Shown here: positions 36,386 through 45,962 of the stretch, piece by piece | Position numbering within the stretch: position 1 is the first letter of the stretch | How the letters are laid out: each line of letters begins with the position of its first letter | Source of the DNA: Corallococcus sp. NCRR | GTDB taxonomy: Bacteria; Myxococcota; Myxococcia; Myxococcales; Myxococcaceae | NCBI RefSeq assembly: GCF_026965535.1 | Contig: NZ_CP114039.1 | Location: forward strand, 7,626,001-7,690,000 | DNA: 64,000 bases | Reading direction: 5' to 3' | Position numbers and translations under genes: made by a program | The notes under the pieces: generated by a model | Told to the model about the DNA's origin: nothing | Databases searched by the model: none | The model's input: the letters and a program-made list of their open reading frames with translations, nothing else

Positions 36386-37330
36386 TCAGCCCCGGGCGCG
36401 GACGGGCCCCGCGGCCTGATCGCGGAAGAACTGGAGGGTGTGGCGCAGGCCCTCCGCCAGTTGCACGGACGGCTCCCAGCCCAGCACCTTCTTCGCGTGC
36501 GACGCGTCGATGCACGAGCGCAGCTGCTCGCCCGGCTTGCCCGGCGCGTGCGCGGCCTTCAGCGAGCTGCCGCCAGCCTGCGCGATGAGCTCGTAGAGCC
36601 GGTTGATGTCCGTCTCCACGCCGGTGCCGATGTTCGCGGCGCCCACGTAGTCGCTCTGGAAGGCCAGGTAGTTGGCGCGGGCCACGTCCGGACCGAAGAC
36701 GAAGTCACGCGTCTGCTTGCCCTCGCCGAAGATGGTGCAGCCCTGCCCCGCGATGACGCGCTGGCTGAAGATGGCCACCACGCCCGCCTCGCCGTGCGGG
36801 TTCTGACGGGGGCCGTACACGTTGGCGTACCGCAGGGCGACGTACGGCAGGCCGTACTGCGCGCGGTAGTAGCCCAGGTACAGCTCGCCCGCCGCCTTGG
36901 AGACGCCGTAGGGCGACACCGGCCGCTGGGGGTGATCCTCCCGGGCCGGGAAGTAGTCCTGCTCGCCGTAGATGGCGCCGCCGGTGGAGCTGAAGATGAC
37001 CTTCTTCACGCCGGACTGGCGCGCGGCCTCCAGCAGGTTCGTCATGCCGCGGATGTTCACGTCCGCGTCGAAGCCGGGGTCCTCCACGCTGCGGCGCACG
37101 TCCATCTGGGCGGCCAGGTGGCAGAGCACCTGGGGCTTCTCCGTGCGGATGAGCTCCGCGGCCTCCGGGCTCCGGATGTCGTGCACGGCCAGCCGCACGC
37201 GCGGATCCAGGTTCTCCCTCTTGCCGCTCGACAGGTTGTCCAGCGCGATGACCTCATGGCCATTGCGGAGGAACTCATCGCACACGTGCGAGCCGATGAA
37301 GCCCGCGCCGCCCGTTACCAGGACTTTCAC
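36386..37330 (-). CDS. NAD-dependent sugar-nucleotide epimerase (UDP-glucose 4-epimerase-like)
   Basis: 314 residues, extended SDR family. The NAD motif is VTGGAGFIGSHVCDEF near residue 4. The catalytic Ser/Tyr/Lys are in IFSSTGGAIYGEQDY and SPYGVSKAAGELYL. KQTRDFVFGPDVARA and FGEGKQTRDF are typical of GalE/WbpP subfamilies. The GTG start at 37330 has GGGGAGAA 6 nt upstream. 72 nt separate it from the upstream decarboxylase gene on the same strand, so both may act in polysaccharide precursor synthesis. The exact sugar is not determined. Confidence 0.88.
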   Translation of the reverse strand: MKVLVTGGAGFIGSHVCDEFLRNGHEVIALDNLSSGKRENLDPRVRLAVHDIRSPEAAELIRTEKPQVLCHLAAQMDVRRSVEDPGFDADVNIRGMTNLLEAARQSGVKKVIFSSTGGAIYGEQDYFPAREDHPQRPVSPYGVSKAAGELYLGYYRAQYGLPYVALRYANVYGPRQNPHGEAGVVAIFSQRVIAGQGCTIFGEGKQTRDFVFGPDVARANYLAFQSDYVGAANIGTGVETDINRLYELIAQAGGSSLKAAHAPGKPGEQLRSCIDASHAKKVLGWEPSVQLAEGLRHTLQFFRDQAAGPVRARG

Positions 37331-37401
37331 GCCGTTCTCCCCAGGCCCGGCCGCCACGAGGGCCGGGCCGTCTACCTCGCGTTCACTCGCGCGCGGCCAA
37401 C

Positions 37402-38361
<960 letters not shown>

Positions 38362-38392
38362 GCTCGTCACGTCACGCCTCGTTCGTCAGGAG

Positions 38393-38427
38393 AGTTCGTC
38401 GAAGGTCAGGACAGTTCGTCGAAGGTC
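38393..38427. repeat. 20-bp tandem duplication at the end of the RHH gene
   Basis: AGTTCGTCGAAGGTC occurs at 38393-38407 and 38413-38427, a period of 20 nt. The inner copy encodes the last residues (TFDELS) and the outer copy repeats the same six residues in another frame beyond the stop codon. Confidence 0.7.
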
Positions 38428-38588
38428 GCCTGGCCCGGCAGCTGCGCCTTGTACTTCTCCAGGACCAGGTCGATGCCCTGCCGGATGTACTCGGCCACGG
38501 GCACCTTGGTCTTCTGGTTCAGCGCCTTGAGCAGTTCGTTCTGCTCCGGAGTGATGTAGATGGTGGTGCTGACTTTCTTTCGGGCCAT
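38406..38588 (-). CDS. Ribbon-helix-helix DNA-binding protein
   Basis: 60 residues: MARKKVSTTIYITPEQNELL gives the N-terminal beta strand (STTIYI) and first helix, and VPVAEYIRQGIDLVLEKYKA the second helix of an Arc/CopG-type RHH fold. The tail ends TFDELS. Usually a dimeric operator-binding protein. No toxin gene partner is adjacent, so this is not an obvious antitoxin. No Shine-Dalgarno sequence precedes ATG 38588, and the -10 TATATT is so close that the message is probably leaderless. Targets unknown. Confidence 0.82.
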   Translation of the reverse strand: MARKKVSTTIYITPEQNELLKALNQKTKVPVAEYIRQGIDLVLEKYKAQLPGQATFDELS

Positions 38589-38601
38589 GGCGATACGTGA
38601 A

Positions 38602-38607
38602 AATATA
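38602..38607 (-). promoter_or_regulatory. -10 element of the RHH gene
   Basis: TATATT on the minus strand (5 of 6 to consensus). A weak -35 (TTTCGC) lies 16 nt upstream. The predicted +1 is about 6 nt before ATG 38588, so the transcript has almost no leader. Confidence 0.4.
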
Positions 38608-38681
38608 TGGAATGACGTGGCCTGCGAAAGCACGGAAGTGAAGCGGCGCGAACATGGCGCCCCACCTGCTCGGGAGGCACC

Positions 38682-39281
38682 TTGGCTTCTAGCAACCGTT
38701 TGATTTTCCTGGGCTTCCTGGCGGTGGGCGCGCTCGCGGGCTGCGCCTCCCAGAAGGCCGCGGAGACCCCTGACGCGGTGCGCAAGCGCCCCGAGGGGGA
38801 GGCCATCCGGGGGAAGCAGGCGCCGGGGGAGACGGTCACGGAGCTGGACGCCAACGGCGACGGCCGCACGGACGTCTGGGAGTACCGGCTCAAGGACGTG
38901 CTGGTGCGCAAGGAGCTGGACCTGAACTGGGACGGCCGCGTGGACGTCACCCAGTTCCTGGATCCGCAGGGCGCGAAGGTCCGCGAGGTGATGGACCTGG
39001 ACTACGACGGCAAGGTGGACGCCACGTACCACTACGCCGAGGGCAAGCGCACGAAGGGCGAGCGGGACCTGGACGGCGATGGCCGCGCGGACTCGTGGCT
39101 GTACTACGAGAACGACACGCTCGTGCGGAAGGAGCGCGACGCGAACCACGACGGCCGGGTGGACTACTGGGAGTACTGGGAGAACGGCCAGGTGGATCGC
39201 ATTGGCGAGGACCTGGACGGCGACGGCACCGTGGACCAGTGGACCCGCAATCCGAACCCGGCGGCGAAGTCCAAGGAGTGA
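38682..39281 (+). CDS. Lipoprotein with EF-hand/thrombospondin-type 3-like calcium repeats
   Basis: 199 residues. The TTG start at 38682 has GGGAGG 4 nt upstream. A signal peptide ends in the lipobox LAGC (Cys about residue 21), so the mature protein is lipid-anchored. It then carries about six D-x-[DN]-x-DG-x-x-D loops: DANGDGRTDVWEY, DLNWDGRVDV, DLDYDGKVDATY, DLDGDGRADSWLYY, DANHDGRVDYWEY and DLDGDGTVDQW, spaced about 22-28 residues, each followed by an aromatic. Predicted to bind Ca2+ at the cell surface or in the periplasm. Divergent from the RHH gene. Confidence 0.85.
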   Translation: MASSNRLIFLGFLAVGALAGCASQKAAETPDAVRKRPEGEAIRGKQAPGETVTELDANGDGRTDVWEYRLKDVLVRKELDLNWDGRVDVTQFLDPQGAKVREVMDLDYDGKVDATYHYAEGKRTKGERDLDGDGRADSWLYYENDTLVRKERDANHDGRVDYWEYWENGQVDRIGEDLDGDGTVDQWTRNPNPAAKSKE

Positions 39282-39341
39282 CGTCGGGGGGCCGGCCGGC
39301 GCACCTCGAAGGGGCGCGCCAGCGGGCCGTGCGGCGAAGGA

Positions 39342-39704
39342 CTACGGGGCGCTGGTGCCCGTGCGCCCGTAGGAGTCCTCCAGCCGAACCACGTCATTGA
39401 GCTCGGGGGTGCTGACCTCGAGGATGTCGCAGTCGGTGATGGCGACCATGCGGTGCTTGGTCAGCGGCTTGATGTGGTAGCTCTCACCGGGGTTCATCTC
39501 CTTCTCGATGAGGCCCTGGCCCTCGTCCACGACGAAGAGGAGCTTGCCGCTCTGGACGTGGATGGTCTCGTCCTTCACGTTGTGGAACTGGAGGCTCAGC
39601 TTGTGGCCAGCCTTCACGTGCAGGAGCTTGCCCACGTAGCGCTCCGTGTGGGCCCAGATGAGCTCGTGCCCCCAGGGCTTCTCCACCCGCTTCGTCGTCG
39701 TCAT
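39342..39704 (-). CDS. Small cupin, mannose-6-phosphate isomerase type II-like
   Basis: 120 residues, a single cupin barrel: VEKPWGHELIWAHTERYVGK is the N-terminal signature of the C-terminal domain of ManC-type bifunctional enzymes. The metal site is in LSLQFHNVKDETIHVQSGKLL (motif 1) and the motif 2 His in KPLTKHRMVAI. It is stand-alone and lacks the nucleotidyltransferase half, so it could be a phosphomannose isomerase or a sugar-binding cupin. Upstream neighbour on the same strand is the SPOR gene. Confidence 0.8.
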   Translation of the reverse strand: MTTTKRVEKPWGHELIWAHTERYVGKLLHVKAGHKLSLQFHNVKDETIHVQSGKLLFVVDEGQGLIEKEMNPGESYHIKPLTKHRMVAITDCDILEVSTPELNDVVRLEDSYGRTGTSAP

Positions 39705-39733
39705 TTGCTTCGTCTCTTCCTTGCCCAGCAGCG

Positions 39734-40669
39734 CTAGTTCGTGCCGGCCACGTACGCGTCGAGCTGGGTCTCGCGCTTGAAGTCCGTCAGGTACCGACCC
39801 GCGGCTTCCTTGCTGGCGAAGCTGCCCATCCGGACGCGGTACCAGGTGCCCTTTCCAGGCACCTCCGCCGCCAGGATATAGGGGGCATAGCCCTTGTCGC
39901 GCAACCGCGCGGCGAAACGGTCGGCGTCCTGGCGGCTCTGGAAGGCGGAGAGCTGGAGCGTGAACGCCCCACCCTTCACGGCCTCCGACGGACGCGGCGG
40001 CTCCGCGGGCAGCGCCTGGGCGCGGGCGATGGCCTCCTTCATGCCTCCGTCACGCGCGGCGGTGCGGGTGGCGACCGGGGTCTCCTCCACCTTTCCCTTC
40101 ACCGGCTCCACGACCTTGGGCTCCGGCTTCGCGGCGGCGGCGACCTTGGCGGGCTCCGCGGGCTTGGGCTCCGGCTTCAGGAGCGGCTTGCCGTTGGCGA
40201 TGGCGTCCTCCTCGGCGGCGTCCATCGCGGGCAGCTCGCCCGTGTCGGGGTCCGGCGTGGGGGCCAGGGTGGGCTTCGTGGCGGCCTTGGGGGCCTCCGC
40301 GGGCTTGGGCTCCGGCTTGGCTTCTGGTTTCACCTCGGGCTTCGCGGCGACCTTGGGGGCCTCCGGCTTCGCGGCGGCCTTGGGCAGCGGCGGCAGGGGC
40401 TCCGAGCCCGTCTTGCGGGTGAGCTCGTCCGGGAAGGTGAGCGGCGGATCCTGGCGCGCGTCGTTGAGGACCTGCGCGTTGGCGTCCAGCGCGGAGAGCA
40501 GGTCCGGGGCTTCGGCCGTCTGCGCGTCGCTCGCGAGCTTCTTGCCCACCACCACGCCCAGCACGAACACGGCGCCCATCACGACGATGCCGGCGATCAA
40601 CAGGCTGACGATCTGCCGGTTGTCCAGCGAGACGTCGAACTTCTCCTTCATCCGGTGGGCGTCACGCAT
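39734..40669 (-). CDS. Membrane-anchored SPOR-domain protein
   Basis: 311 residues. A cytoplasmic N-terminus (MRDAHRMKEKFDVSLDNRQ) is followed by one transmembrane helix (IVSLLIAGIVVMGAVFVLGVVVG, about residues 20-42). A long Lys-Pro-Glu-Ala linker with PEPKPAEP-type repeats (about residues 95-200) spans the periplasm. The C-terminal SPOR domain (GGAFTLQLSAFQSRQDADRF to the end) binds denuded peptidoglycan glycans. Layout resembles FtsN/DedD divisome proteins. ATG 40669 is used; ATG 40651 is in frame. Expressed from the promoter at 40735-40763. Confidence 0.88.
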   Translation of the reverse strand: MRDAHRMKEKFDVSLDNRQIVSLLIAGIVVMGAVFVLGVVVGKKLASDAQTAEAPDLLSALDANAQVLNDARQDPPLTFPDELTRKTGSEPLPPLPKAAAKPEAPKVAAKPEVKPEAKPEPKPAEAPKAATKPTLAPTPDPDTGELPAMDAAEEDAIANGKPLLKPEPKPAEPAKVAAAAKPEPKVVEPVKGKVEETPVATRTAARDGGMKEAIARAQALPAEPPRPSEAVKGGAFTLQLSAFQSRQDADRFAARLRDKGYAPYILAAEVPGKGTWYRVRMGSFASKEAAGRYLTDFKRETQLDAYVAGTN

Positions 40670-40734
40670 GGCGGGGCAGACCTCGATCGCGCGCTCACGG
40701 CCCGTGTAACGGCCTGTAGCGACAGCGTGCGCGC

Positions 40735-40763
40735 AAGCTACGCCCCACCCCCAGGCGGGTCAA
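40735..40763 (-). promoter_or_regulatory. Promoter of the SPOR gene
   Basis: On the minus strand TTGACC (plus 40758-40763), 17 nt, TAGCTT (plus 40735-40740). Predicted +1 about 60 nt before ATG 40669. Confidence 0.55.
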
Positions 40764-40833
40764 ATTCGCGGAGGCGGCGAAAGTCCCAGTGCGCGCGAGG
40801 CCGGAAGTCCGGCGCGGGACACGCCAGGTCGGA

Positions 40834-41880
<1,047 letters not shown>

Positions 41881-41974
41881 GGGGCTCCTTCCTACACGCC
41901 CCCAGGCCGCGACGCACGGCCGGAGGCGCTCCAGGCCCCCTCCCCTGCCCTCCGGCCGGGAGGAGGCCCCCGTG

Positions 41975-43240
41975 TCATGACCCGCGCGCCGCCCAGGCCG
42001 TGAGCAGGGCGCGGAGCGCGTCCGCGGTGTTCAGCGACGGGTCATCGAGCACGGATTCGACCAGGTACCGGGTGGCCTCGCCCACCTTCGGCGAGGGGCC
42101 GATGCCCAGCGTCTTCATGATGTCGCCCCCGGTGAGCGCCAGCTCCTTCGCGGACAGGGGGGGCTTCGCGGCGGCCAACGCCTCCAGCCTTCCGGCCAGC
42201 GCCTCCACCGCGGGCAGCCGCTCCGGGGCCCGGACCTGGACGCGGGCCTTCGCCACGGAGAGGAGCGCGGGCAGGTTCGAAAGGCCCACGCGGGCGAGCA
42301 GCCGGCGCAGCGCGGGGTCCGCGTCGTCCACGCGTGTCTCCAGCTTCGCGTGCTCGACGAGCAGGCCGATGAGGTCCGCGGACTTGTTGGGGAACTTCAA
42401 GCGCAGACACAGCTCACGGGCCTGCGTCGCGGTGTCGATGTCCGACAGCAGCGTGGCCACGCGCAGGTCCGCGTCCAGCGGCGCGGCCTGCACGGCGGCG
42501 CGGGCCAACCGGGCGGTCTCCGGATCCGCCTGGGCCACCTCCGGCAGGAAGACGGCCATCAGCCCCGTGTCCGCCAAGAGGTGCAGCCCCATCTCCGCGC
42601 GGGGGGACACGAGCAGCTTGAGCAGTTCCTCGCGCACGCGCTCCAGCGCGACCTTGCGGAACACGGCCAGGGTGGCGGGGATGGCATCGCGGGTGTCGGG
42701 GTCCAGCGTGAAGCCCAGCACGGCGGCGAAGCGCACGGCGCGCAGGGGGCGCAGGCCGTCCTCGGAGAAGCGCTCCAGCGCGGAGCCCACGCAGCGGATC
42801 AGCTTCGCGGGCAGGTCCACCTGGCCGCCGAACGGATCCACCAGCTCGCGGTCGAGCGGGTTGTACGCCATGGCGTTGATGGTGAAGTCGCGCCGCGACA
42901 GGTCCTTCACGATGTCCCGCTCGAAGGACACGGAGCTGGGGCGCCGGCCATCCAGGTAGTCCCCTTCCGAACGGAACGTCGTCACCTCCACGTGGTTGCC
43001 GCCGGTGACGACGGTGACGGTGCCGTGCTGGATGCCCGTGGGGATGACCTTGCGGAAGGCGCGCTGGACCTCCTCCGGCAGCGCGCTGGTGGCGACGTCG
43101 AAGTCCTTCGGGTGGACCTTGCGCACCATGTCCCGCACGCAGCCGCCCACCAGGTAGGTGGGGTGGCCCAGCTCGCGCAGGCGGGTGATGACTTCGAGCA
43201 CGGGCTTCGGAATGTCGGCGTCGTGGAGGTTGGCGATCAT
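41975..43240 (-). CDS. cca: CCA tRNA nucleotidyltransferase / poly(A) polymerase family
   Basis: 421 residues. YLVGGCVRDMVRKVHPKDFDVAT contains the nucleotidyltransferase GG motif and catalytic Asp pair. SRRDFTINAMAYNP and DPFGGQVDL follow, then FSEDGLRPLRAVRFAAVLGF (motif binding RNA/NTP), and a helical C-terminus. Start ATG 43240 (MIANLHDADIPK) chosen. Class II; whether it adds CCA or poly(A) cannot be settled from motifs. Ends 94 nt upstream of mnmA on the same strand. Confidence 0.88.
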   Translation of the reverse strand: MIANLHDADIPKPVLEVITRLRELGHPTYLVGGCVRDMVRKVHPKDFDVATSALPEEVQRAFRKVIPTGIQHGTVTVVTGGNHVEVTTFRSEGDYLDGRRPSSVSFERDIVKDLSRRDFTINAMAYNPLDRELVDPFGGQVDLPAKLIRCVGSALERFSEDGLRPLRAVRFAAVLGFTLDPDTRDAIPATLAVFRKVALERVREELLKLLVSPRAEMGLHLLADTGLMAVFLPEVAQADPETARLARAAVQAAPLDADLRVATLLSDIDTATQARELCLRLKFPNKSADLIGLLVEHAKLETRVDDADPALRRLLARVGLSNLPALLSVAKARVQVRAPERLPAVEALAGRLEALAAAKPPLSAKELALTGGDIMKTLGIGPSPKVGEATRYLVESVLDDPSLNTADALRALLTAWAARGS

Positions 43241-43338
43241 GTCCGCGGGGGTGGGAGGAGGCGGGCGCGTACGTTGCCGTCTTCCGGCGGGCCTCGCCAC
43301 TGCGATGGCATCCCATGAAGGCCGGCATACGACAAATG

Positions 43339-43348
43339 ACGTATACGT
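43339..43348. promoter_or_regulatory. ACGTATACGT palindrome
   Basis: Perfect 10-bp palindrome, extended by outer T/A bases (TgACGTATACGTaA), about 100 bp upstream of each divergent start (cca and the 129-aa gene). The surrounding 43320-43400 is AT-richer than the genes, so this may be an operator or promoter core. Confidence 0.35.
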
Positions 43349-43450
43349 AAGTTTTGAGGAAACCCAGGCCCACATGGCCCGACAATCATTTCAAACGCAT
43401 CACCTACCGCGGGCGGGGCCAACGGGCCGCCGTCCCGAGCGAGGCAAACC

Positions 43451-43840
43451 ATGTTCAAGGTCACCAGCAACCACACGTTCAAGAACCCCTCCCGCCTGCA
43501 GATTGATCAGACGACGCAGGGCAAGACGAGCGACTACAGCCACGCGGTCAGCGGCGTGAACCAGATCCTCGACAAGGGCAACTTCGGCATCTCCGACCGT
43601 TCCAGGAACAGCGTCATCGACAACGTCAAGAAGGTGGAGACGGGCGCGCGCAGCGAGGTCAACGCGCACCAGCGCGAGGCACTCAACTTCGGCCGCGACG
43701 CCTTCGTGAGCGTCAGCAAGGGCCAGTTCAAGCAGGGCGCGGTGGAGGCGCTCGGCTCCGGCCTCAACGCCGCGGCCTCGGGGTTCAAGTCCACGTACAC
43801 GCAGACGCCGCACGAGAAGCAGGGCATCCACCCCTGGTAA
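43451..43840 (+). CDS. Hypothetical protein (129 aa)
   Basis: Begins MFKVTSNHTFKNPSRLQIDQ; polar, with SVIDNVKKVETGARSEVNAHQREALNF giving a central amphipathic helix and an Ala/Gly-rich stretch (GAVEALGSGLNAAASGF) before a polar tail ending GIHPW. No signal peptide, membrane segment or family recognised. The ATG is preceded by GAGGCAAACC (weak SD). The helix-amphipathic-Gly/Ala pattern resembles some secreted or phage-structural small proteins, but that is a guess. Followed by a strong hairpin. Confidence 0.65.
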   Translation: MFKVTSNHTFKNPSRLQIDQTTQGKTSDYSHAVSGVNQILDKGNFGISDRSRNSVIDNVKKVETGARSEVNAHQREALNFGRDAFVSVSKGQFKQGAVEALGSGLNAAASGFKSTYTQTPHEKQGIHPW

Positions 43841-43858
43841 CTCCTGACTGCGGCGTCT

Positions 43859-43889
43859 GGCGGGTGCATCTGTTAACGATGCACCCGCC
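43859..43889 (+). terminator. Perfect 12-bp hairpin touching the next start codon
   Basis: GGCGGGTGCATC - TGTTAAC - GATGCACCCGCC, 12 bp with a 7-nt loop. The last base (43889) is directly followed by the ATG of the DUF4326 gene. It can terminate the upstream transcript and, on a read-through message, would fold against the start codon with no room for a Shine-Dalgarno sequence. Confidence 0.7.
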
Positions 43890-44312
43890 ATGTCCAACTC
43901 CCGAACCACCGCGGTGCACGTCCACGACGCCTGTGAGGTGTACGTGGGCCGTGCCTTCCGCGCCTGGGCGAAGCCCGGGCCGCTCAACCCCGTGCCCGGC
44001 CGCTTCGGCAACCCGTTCAAGCCCGGGGGCGTGAAGACCTGGAAGGCGATGATCCGCACGTACTTCGAGCCGTGGCTGGCGAAGCTGCCCGCGGACGAAG
44101 CCCAGCGGATCCGCGACGAGGCCCAGCGGCGCATGGCGCCCGGCCCGGACGCGTTCGAGTCCTTCCGCTGGTACCTGGAGCTGCGCACAAAGCACGACCC
44201 GGACTTCCTGCGCGATGTGAAGACCTTGCGCGGAAAGCGATTGGGCTGCTGGTGCAAGCCGGGCCCGTGCCACGCGGACGTGCTGGCCGCGTGGCTGGAT
44301 TCAGGCCCATAG
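43890..44312 (+). CDS. DUF4326 domain protein
   Basis: 140 residues. GRFGNPFKPGG (residues ~38-48) and the C-terminal GCWCKPGPCHADVLAAWL are the DUF4326 hallmarks, with WCxxxxCHxD suggesting a metal or nucleotide site. The family is common in phages and mobile DNA; its biochemistry is not established. The start codon abuts a 12-bp hairpin, so translation may need hairpin opening, or the gene may be transcribed leaderless from within the hairpin. The stop TAG is immediately followed by the stop of the convergent esterase gene. Confidence 0.85.
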   Translation: MSNSRTTAVHVHDACEVYVGRAFRAWAKPGPLNPVPGRFGNPFKPGGVKTWKAMIRTYFEPWLAKLPADEAQRIRDEAQRRMAPGPDAFESFRWYLELRTKHDPDFLRDVKTLRGKRLGCWCKPGPCHADVLAAWLDSGP

Positions 44313-45359
44313 TCAGTGACGCGCGTTCTCCCGCTCGCGGACCTGCGCGGGCTGGGACGTGAGCGCCGCCTCCCCCTGCTTCCGCGTGCCCAGGACCTCC
44401 GACAGCGTCAGGCAGGCCTGCGCGATGGCGTTGCGCGCGGCGAGTGAGTCCGCCAGCGGATCCAGCATCACGAAGTCGTGGATCATCCCCTCGTACTGGA
44501 GGGCCAGCGCGGGGACGCCCGCGTCCACGAGCCTGCGCGCGTAGGCCTGCCCTTCGTCGCGGAGCACGTCGCACTCGCCGTTGAGGATCAACGCGGGCGG
44601 CAGGCCTCGCAGCTGCGCGTCGGTCGCGCGCAGGGGGCTGACGGTGGGCTGCGTGCGGACGGAGGAGTCCGGGGCGTAGTTGTCCCAGAACCACTGCATG
44701 CCGGCGCGGGTGAGGAAGTAGCCGTCCGCGTAGCGCGCGTAGGACCCCGTATCGAAGCGGGCGTCCATGACGGGATAGAACAGCACCTGCTGCAGGATGC
44801 GCGGACCGCCGCGCTCCTTCGCCACCAGCGTGAGGGCCGCCGCCAGGTTCCCGCCCGCGCTGTCCCCCACCACGGCGATCCGCTGGCCATCCAGGTCCGC
44901 CTCGCCGCCGTTCTTCGCGACCCACTGGAGCGCGGCGTAGGCCTGTTCGAGCTGCGCGGGGTACTGCCCTTCCGGAGCGGGCGTGTAGTTGACGAACACG
45001 ACCGCGCACCGCGTGCCCACGGCCAGTTCGCGGATCAGCCGGTCGTGCGTGTCCTTGTCGCCCAGCACCCAGCCGCCGCCGTGGAGGTAGAGCACCACCG
45101 GGAGCTTCTCCGACACATCCGCGGGCCGCACGATGCGGACGGAGACCTGGCCGTCAGGGCCCACCGGCAGGGAGCGGTCCTCGATGCGAGCCGGTTTCTT
45201 CGCGGTCTTTCCCGCCTGCACGCTCCGGAGCACGCCGCGCGCCTCCGAGGGAGGCAGGGTCTCGAGCGCGGGCCCGCCCGCCTTCTTCAACTGCTCCAGG
45301 AAGGCACGGGCGTGGGGATCCAGGCCGGAGTCGGAAGGCTGCTTCGTGTCGGTGGACAT
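44313..45359 (-). CDS. Alpha/beta-hydrolase, hormone-sensitive-lipase family esterase
   Basis: 348 residues. The HSL oxyanion motif is LYLHGGGWVLGDKDTHD, the nucleophile VVGDSAGGNLAAALTL, the Asp in LNGECDVLRDEGQ, and the His in YEGMIHDFVMLDPLADS. No signal peptide, so cytoplasmic. Start ATG 45359 (MSTDTKQPSDSGL) chosen; the frame extends upstream without family similarity. Probable carboxylesterase on short- or medium-chain esters; natural substrate unknown. Confidence 0.92.
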   Translation of the reverse strand: MSTDTKQPSDSGLDPHARAFLEQLKKAGGPALETLPPSEARGVLRSVQAGKTAKKPARIEDRSLPVGPDGQVSVRIVRPADVSEKLPVVLYLHGGGWVLGDKDTHDRLIRELAVGTRCAVVFVNYTPAPEGQYPAQLEQAYAALQWVAKNGGEADLDGQRIAVVGDSAGGNLAAALTLVAKERGGPRILQQVLFYPVMDARFDTGSYARYADGYFLTRAGMQWFWDNYAPDSSVRTQPTVSPLRATDAQLRGLPPALILNGECDVLRDEGQAYARRLVDAGVPALALQYEGMIHDFVMLDPLADSLAARNAIAQACLTLSEVLGTRKQGEAALTSQPAQVRERENARH

Positions 45360-45580
45360 GGCGTCTCTCCTCCTGGGCCGAGGATGGCCATGCACGGCAG
45401 GAGTGGGAGACGCAGGCACACGGTGGGCTTGCCTGATCGCCGCATCCGGGTGCCGCAGTAGCACGGGCCGGATGCCACCGGGCATGCCTCTCATGGGGGA
45501 TGTCCGGGCGCTCCGCGCTTTGGGAAGGAATGACGTGGGCCTGCTTCACGGGCCCTTCATTCCCAGACAGCGGAGTCACC

Positions 45581-45925
45581 ATGGCGGTCCAGTACGATCC
45601 CAGCATCATCACGAAGCACGCGCAGGCGCTGTACAACCGGGCCTCCGGCATCATCTTCGCGTGGAGCGTCATCGGCTTCATCGCGGGACTGGCGATGACG
45701 AAGGCCATGAGCAGCAACGCACCGGGCCCCATCCTGGTGCTGGGCGGACTGGTGGTGGCGTTGATCGGCGCCATGTTCGGCCGGGGCCGGGCCTTCGCGC
45801 TCCAACTCCAGGCACAGGTCGCGCTCTGCCAGGTCGCCACGGAGGCCAATACGCGGAGGGCCGCGAACGCGGCGGCCGCCGAGGTGTCGCCCCCCGCCCC
45901 TGAATCGGTGAACCGCGCGAGCTAG
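45581..45925 (+). CDS. Small membrane protein (114 aa)
   Basis: Two predicted transmembrane helices (SGIIFAWSVIGFIAGLAMT and GPILVLGGLVVALIGAMFG) with a short loop between. An amphipathic N-terminus and an Ala-rich tail follow (ANTRRAANAAAAEVSPPAPES). No family recognised. GGAG lies 8 nt before ATG 45581. In the 221-bp gap to the divergent esterase a GCATCCGG/CCGGATGC inverted repeat (45442-45475) might be an operator. Confidence 0.6.
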   Translation: MAVQYDPSIITKHAQALYNRASGIIFAWSVIGFIAGLAMTKAMSSNAPGPILVLGGLVVALIGAMFGRGRAFALQLQAQVALCQVATEANTRRAANAAAAEVSPPAPESVNRAS

Positions 45926-45962
45926 CGGATTTCATGGCGGCGGAGCTGCTAGGACGGGCCCC

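Noticed and set aside
38406-38588. RHH gene as the antitoxin of a toxin-antitoxin pair.
   Set aside because: Neither neighbour resembles a RelE/ParE/VapC toxin; one is an epimerase-like enzyme and the other a lipoprotein.
43859-43889. The hairpin before the DUF4326 gene as an integration attachment site.
   Set aside because: No integrase, second copy of the sequence or tRNA gene was found; the structure fits a terminator or translational switch better.
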